Positions 58,345 through 64,000 of a DNA stretch of 64,000 nt are shown piece by piece. Each line of letters starts with the position of its first letter. The stretch's first letter is position 1. Made by a program: the position numbers and the translations under genes. A model generated the notes under the pieces. The model saw nothing but the letters and a program-made list of their open reading frames with translations, searched no databases and was not told the DNA's origin. The DNA comes from Allium sativum (Eukaryota; Streptophyta; Magnoliopsida; Asparagales; Amaryllidaceae), in the NCBI GenBank assembly GCA_030737875.1, contig CM060920.1, forward strand, positions 479,600,861 through 479,664,860, written 5' to 3'.

Positions 58345-59890
58345 ATGGATGTGAAATTTAGAAATTAACTGAAGGTTGGCTAAGTCGAATGGTTTCCTGG
58401 GTGTTGATATGATGTTGGTTTCGGCTTTCGGGGTTAATATTTGGGAAATCGTTCTCTTACTGATTGACGGCTAGTGACTAATGATTTGAAATGATTCGTG
58501 TGTATGTTAGTGTTGCACTTGTTTATTATATACGCGAGTTGCTCAGAAAGATCGGGTTGATCCCATTCTGAATAACTGAATCGACGATAAGAAATCGAAG
58601 ATGAAGACGGTGGTCGAAGACCGGAGATCTTCACCTCGTTTGGATGGTAACCGAGGTCCTGATTGGGAGGCATCCCGAAATATGGATAATGAGTGGTGAT
58701 CGTCCAGACGTACGTGGTGATCGATGGGTTTGCGAGGTATATAGTGCCTCTGGTTTCGTTCAGACCTAGAACGGACTTACAAATGGATAGTGTGTCTGAC
58801 ATTGGATTTTATTCTGTGTTGATTGATCTCTATTAAATATACATCTGTTTGGCAACGGAGAATTTATTCTTTAGCTTAACGCCCTTCTCTAAAACGCACG
58901 AGCTCAGAGGTTGTATATCGATGGACATCAGTCGCATGGCATGAATTGCTAGTGTGGCATGCCTAAGTGGCAAATGATCAGGGCTTCTGTTGAAAAGCAA
59001 AGTCTTGTGGTGATGATCAAAGCACCGCCTGTGTGGCGTAGCTTTGTGTATAACGTGAATTCGCGAACCTCACACCCGGTATGAACCAGAAACGGGAGGA
59101 AGGACCTCAGGGAGGGCATGCGTTTCCTTCTAGCTAGAAGTGGCGTCAGTGGTTTTACACGCCCTGACGAGTTTGACTTATGTGGTTGTTGCTGTTGCGA
59201 GGCGCCTCGGTTTGATCGGACGATCCGGGTCCGATGGAGTCATTCGTTGGCTCACTTACGCCCCATAGGGCAGGGAAACGCATTGTTCAGGAATTTTAAT
59301 CCACATCGGTGGACCGGCCCTGACGATCCGAAGGCTTGACTGAGTACTTGCCTGAGACACGGGCTAGAGCGTCTCGAAGTCGGTAAGGACTATCTTTTGC
59401 CTTGGTTCATGACGGAAATCCAATTTCCAAATACGTTACTGTGTGGTTTTGATTGTATATATATATATGGCGACATGATATATGGTACCCATGCCGTCTA
59501 TGATTGATAGTTATGATTGAAATTGTTTTTGAAACATATAAACACTTGTAATAATATCAAATGCTTTTGTTTTATTCGTATCAAGCATATTTTGGCCATT
59601 ATAAGGTAAAACTCTATCCTCGGGTTTGCGTTGCATTGTGTGATGGGAACTGAGTCTTATAATGGCTTCATTTTTATAAAAAGCATTGCGATGTTTAAAG
59701 GAATGATTTGTTTTTAAAGCACTGGCAATCGAATGGAGTAAACCCGTTCCACGAAAGTGGCGTGGTCCTGTGATTAGCCATATTTTAAATGTGTTGAGTA
59801 GATTTCTCATACCAGTCCCATGACTGACTTGTAGTTTGTTTCACTTTCAAACTCGGGTGCCCCTTTTTCTACACGGGCAGCCTTGTATTC
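58345..59890 (+). other. Conserved structured LTR domain, C copy
   Basis: Aligns with A 35425-36870. Stems: AGTTGCTCAGAA (58537-58548) with TTCTGAATAACT (58566-58577); GCCATTATAAG (59595-59605) with CTTATAATGGC (59656-59666). Confidence 0.75.
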
Positions 59891-60201
59891 AGGTTTAGTA
59901 GGCTTTATTCGGATAGCTGGAGCTGAAGATGGATTCTATCATTTATCTCTTTTTATGCTATTCAGCTCCTATTGTACATATTTTGTTTGTTTACGCTGTA
60001 GACATTTATGTATAGCTGAACTGTATTTGTACTAAGTATGATCCTGTATATTGTGTAACTCTGATGATTACGTTTATCCAGTGTACTCTATTGTACATAA
60101 TCTGGTGTATTTATTTAATTTTGTTCTACTATTATTTGTTTCTGTGTTATATTCCAAAGATTACCGTTGTCTCCGTCTGTACGGGAAATGGGGTCGTCAC
60201 A

Positions 60202-60206
60202 CAATT
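60202..60206. other. Target site duplication of C, right (CAATT)
   Basis: Second copy of CAATT, after which the B LTR resumes. Confidence 0.95.
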
Positions 60207-62744
60207 CTATTGAAATTAAAAGGGGAATTAAATAATTAAAAAGTATTAATATATATGTACCCTTATATTACAAAACCCTAATTCATATCATGAGCCGCCG
60301 CCACTTACCTTCTTCAATGGCCATTATCTTTCAAAACAAATCCAAAAATTCCTTCTCCCTCACGCAATATTTCCAAACACAAATAACTGCAAAATTCTTT
60401 GTCTAAATGAGATGCTTCTAATTGGCGATGGTGGATCGGGTTCAAGTGGCTCCGGTTGGGGTGCGTTCTGGGTATGGCAAGGTCGAAGTTAGGTTTGAAA
60501 GAGGGCCAATGTCTGGAGTAACGAACGATGTGGAAGGTGAATTAACGTGAAGTAATGATGTAATTATTGAGTTTAATTATCGTTTAATTATTTTAATTAA
60601 TGTAAAATGTTTGTAACATCATTACTATTTCATACGAGATCCAAATTCAACAAACTCAGTTGCGTTGGAATCAGAAAAATGAGGGCTTCGCGATGAAACA
60701 GACTAGATCCAAAAAGGAGCAATCTATAATTTTGAATAATTCAAAACCCCGATGTGAGAAATTCTATTCCTTTATTTTTATAAATATAATTTGTTAATCA
60801 TAATTTTAGTCTTACACATGCGCTGTAATAATTTGCTAAATGTTTGTGATTGGATGTAAATTCGTTGATGATGCTTGTTGATCTGTTAACTTGATGAAAT
60901 ATCTTTGTCATATTAGAATTGAAAAAATAGTCATGTCATTTATGTTAAATCTAAATTGACAAAATAAAACTTTCATTTTGTCAGTGTACGTTGTGTTGAA
61001 ATCAACTTTTTTGTTAATTAGATTATGATTAAACAAAGATTAACATTTTGTTAATTAGATTATAGTTGAATCAAAAAGTTATATTTTTGTTCATTAAATT
61101 AGTTGAATTAGAAATATGTCAATTTGTTATTATAAAATTGATGAAAACAAATATGTCACCTTTGTTACAAAATTTGTCGGAAACAAATATATCATCTTGT
61201 TGTGACGAAAAGATTGAAAACAAAAATCATCATTTTTGTTATTTGGAATAGAATAAACAAAAGTGTCATTTTGTTAATTAGGTGAGTAGAAACAAAAGAA
61301 CATATACTCTATTGTCATTAGTTAAAATAAAAAGAATTGAAACGAAGGAACCTTATTTTTATTGTTTTATTGTATTAGAATTTGCAACAAAATGAAAGAA
61401 CCATATTTTTTGGTGTTTTGTTGTATTAGAATTTTCAACAAAACGAAAAGAACCATTTTTATCATTTGGTTGAATTAGAATTAGAATTAGAATGAAATTA
61501 TCATTTTGTTAGACATGTTGAATTAGAATAAAAAAGATCATTTTGTTAGACATGTTGAATTAGAATAAAAAGATCATCTTGTTAGACATGTTGAATTATA
61601 ATAAAAAGATCATTTATGTTAGAATTAAAAGAACATTTATGCTAGAAATTTGAAAGAACATTTATGCTAGAATAAAAAAGAACATTTATGCTAGAAATTT
61701 GAAAGAACATGTATGGTAGAATTATATCATGTGAATTTAAAGAATGTCATTAGTTAAAAATGCGACATTACAAACAAAGTTACATTTTAGTTAAAAATGC
61801 TGCATTAGAAATAAAGCTGCATTTTATTTAAAAATGCTACATTAGAAGTAAAGTTACATTTTAGTATAAAATGTTGCATTAGAAAGGAATAACATTTTTT
61901 CTTTAAAAATGTTACATTAGGAATTCATCAAAATATTCAAGTTAGTATGTTAACATAAAAATCACATATTTATGTTAAAAGGGAATTCATTAAAATATTC
62001 AAGTTAGAATGGAATTGTGTTAACATTAAAATGAATCATTAAAGTATGTAAGGAAGAATGAAATTTTGTTAACATAAAAATTTGCATTTTAATGTAAATG
62101 AAATATGAGTTATAAATAAAAAGGGATGCTTGTTTGACAAATATGTTAACATTAAAAGTACATTTTTATTATAAAATAGTAGAAAAGAGGAAGGCAATAG
62201 GAATTACATTTTATATGTAATGAAAGAATAAGAATTTGCATAGTCAATAAAATTTACAATGCAAATTAAAGAGCAAGATTTGACTTGTAATATAAATTAC
62301 ATTTTTAAAGTAATTAAGAAGATTTGTTTTCAAAACCAAACATTGTGGAAAGATGAATATTATTGTTATCAATCTTGAATTAAAAGAATATTTTATAATT
62401 CAATTAATGGAACCAATTAACGTTGATTTAAAAAGATTATGTCTTTGTTGTCTAAAAGTTACAATAAAAAGGATTCAATTAAAAAGATTCTATCTTTACT
62501 ATCAATATGTTAAGATAAGAAGATTAGATTTAGAATTAGACATTTTGAAAGGTTTATTACTATTAATATAATAATTGAGAAAGTCCCAAGTTTTATTAAG
62601 ATTTGAAAAGGTAAGTTATAGTATTTGAAACAAGTTATTTTGGAAATATAGAATATTCCAAAATTAAGATATTTTGAAATGAGAAATAGTTTTAAATAAT
62701 ATTTTAAGTAGAACAATTGTAATGATTAATTAAAATTGTACTTG

Positions 62745-62837
62745 GACACGAGGTTAGGTCACATTTGTGGTGGAAGTCTGCGCGGACCCGATCGATATAT
62801 CCAGCAGCCACAAATGTTGGGTCTAATGTGAGAGGTC
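62745..62837 (+). repeat. Conserved hairpin module, B 3' LTR copy 1
   Basis: Counterpart of 50972-51064. The CATTTGTGG/CCACAAATG stem is intact although the core differs (CGCGGACCCGATCGAT). Confidence 0.78.
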
Positions 62838-62864
62838 CAAGTGCACAAATACAAATTGGGCCAA

Positions 62865-62957
62865 GACATGAGGTTAAGCCTAACTTATGGGATAAGTCTG
62901 CCCGGAACCGACCGGCCTATCCAGCATCCACAAGTTGCAGGCCTAATGTGAGAGGCC
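62865..62957 (+). repeat. Conserved hairpin module, B 3' LTR copy 2
   Basis: Counterpart of 51092-51184. One arm reads TAACTTATGG here, so two pairs are weakened relative to the first LTR. Confidence 0.75.
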
Positions 62958-64000
62958 TGGCCCATATTAAAATATAAATGGTTAAATAGAAAATGGACAT
63001 TATTTACACCGTCATGAGTTAAATTAGAAATTGATGTTATTTTCACACCGTTATGTGTTAATATTGAAATGAATATTTTCACCTCCAAGTTTGTTATAAA
63101 AGAAAGTTACATTTTTAATGTAATGAGATAAGGATTAGAAAAGTTTTACATTTTCTTAATGTAAATGAGGATTAGAAGAAAATTTCATTTTTTTATGAAA
63201 TTTAGTAAGAGAACATAAAATTTCATTTTTGTGTAACTAAGTCAATCTGCATGTGAATTAGATTGAAAGTGGAAAATTTACATTTATCATGTAAATTAAG
63301 ATAAAGGAGAAAAATTACATCTTATGTAATCAAGTTAAAATAGAAAGAAGTTTACATTTTTAATATGAATAAGAATATTTGTTGTTAGCAAGATATAGTG
63401 TAATAAAATACATTTCATTACACATTATAAAATAACGATATGAAATGTTTTTCAAATTTATATATGCGAGAGTTATTTGGAAAGTCCGAGTTTACTCTCA
63501 TTCCAAATAATGATACGACGTTCAAAGAATTGAAGACGGCGATTGAAGACCGACGATCTTCACATCGAATGGGTAGCTAGTGTTGAGGTCCTTGATTGAT
63601 TTGCTCCAAAGACGGGGCTAAGATGGTAGTTGTCCGGACGTAGTGTTGATTTGTACGGATTTGGCTTTCGCTCAGACCTAGAGCATAAGCTTATAAATGG
63701 AGTGTGTGTCTGACCTTGTACTCCTTTATATTGTATTTATTGATTTTCTGTCGAATGTATGAATGTTTGGTGGCGGAGAATTTATTCTCTTGCTTAACAC
63801 CCTTTCATATATTTCGGCAAAGGATTGGTAGTGTGATATGGAGTGACAGTATGGCATACTAAGATGCAATGATCAAGGTTTTTTGTTGAAAAGCAGAACC
63901 TTGTGGTGACGATCAAAGCACAGCTTTAATAAGCATAGCTTTGTGTATTACATGGCTTCACGAGCCTCACAACCCAATGAGTCTAAAACGGGAGAAGGGA

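Larger units (their letters stand above)
55388..60201 (+). mobile_element. C: solo LTR of 4814 bp, sister of A
   Basis: Starts TGTAACGACCCGG, ends GGGTCGTCACA, with a 5-bp duplication and no interior, so it is a solo LTR left by recombination between two LTRs. Its U3-like start (55640-56060) resembles A's 30860-31300, and it shares the GCCGTTATGC box, ATCCGAC hairpins and structured domain with A. A CCAAT box at 56244-56248 precedes an A-rich TATA-like tract and a CT-rich start region. No protein motif. Confidence 0.92.
46683..64000 (+). mobile_element. B: non-coding giant-LTR element, 399-bp interior, runs off window
   Basis: LTR 46683-53236, interior 53237-53635, second LTR from 53636, interrupted by C at 55388-60201 and continuing past 64000. 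By alignment to the first LTR about 1006 bp are missing, giving roughly 13.5 kb without C, of which 97 percent is LTR. PBS and PPT are intact. The LTRs differ by scattered substitutions and small indels. Inserted in the interior of Y; its left target site is probably GAATG (46678-46682), right copy out of view. Confidence 0.93.
60207..64000 (+). repeat. B 3' LTR, continuation to window end
   Basis: Aligns with 48443-52230 of the first LTR and is cut by the window. Contains the short frame (60290-60406), AT-rich repeats, two hairpin modules and the start of the structured domain (63455-64000). Confidence 0.93.

Overview
The window is plant nuclear DNA, almost certainly from an angiosperm with a large, repeat-rich genome. 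Nearly all of it is a nest of LTR retrotransposons. I see no intact host gene, tRNA, rRNA or CRISPR array. The plant origin is inferred from chromodomain-type Ty3/gypsy (Tekay/Del-like) protein, initiator-Met tRNA primer binding sites, Ty1/copia remnants and AT-rich spacers. The species cannot be named from this sequence.

Layout. (1) 1-10322: G1, a Ty3/gypsy element on the minus strand, cut by the window start, with 3.2-kb LTRs and an uninterrupted 1471-residue gag-pol. (2) 10323-12371 and 22526-23233: a decayed plus-strand Ty1/copia element (integrase end, RT, RNase H, PPT, 3' LTR). G1 sits in it, and L, a coding-free element (12372-22525, minus strand, 3.49-kb LTRs), splits it with target duplication GGTTT. 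(3) 23234-24587: unassigned DNA. (4) 24588-27251: X, an LTR-like block on plus. (5) 27252-46682: Y, a minus-strand gypsy-type element (3' LTR plus part of its interior). Its LTR is split by A (30584-44770, duplication ATGCT) and its interior by B (46683 to beyond the window end). (6) B's second LTR is split by C, a 4814-bp solo LTR (55388-60201, duplication CAATT).

A and B are the most unusual elements. Both are non-coding, with LTRs of about 6.57 kb around interiors of only 1040 bp and 399 bp, so they must use proteins supplied in trans. A's two LTRs look virtually identical, so it moved very recently. G1 has an intact polyprotein and the same class of termini, PBS and PPT, which makes it or a relative a reasonable candidate helper (inference).

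The most interesting signals are non-coding structures that recur across different families with paired, compensating base changes: a hairpin with a fixed 6-nt loop just before the polypurine tract in five families; a 91-93-bp module with covarying stems in the LTRs of G1 and B (weaker in X and Y); several covarying stems in a ~1.4-kb domain near the 3' end of the A, B and C LTRs; tandem hairpins just after the PBS of A and B; and GTCGAC palindrome clusters, upstream of the predicted TATA box in G1, X and Y. Together they suggest a shared set of cis-acting RNA/DNA signals that lets coding-free elements be copied by a common machinery. That function is inference; the pairing and positions are read from the sequence.
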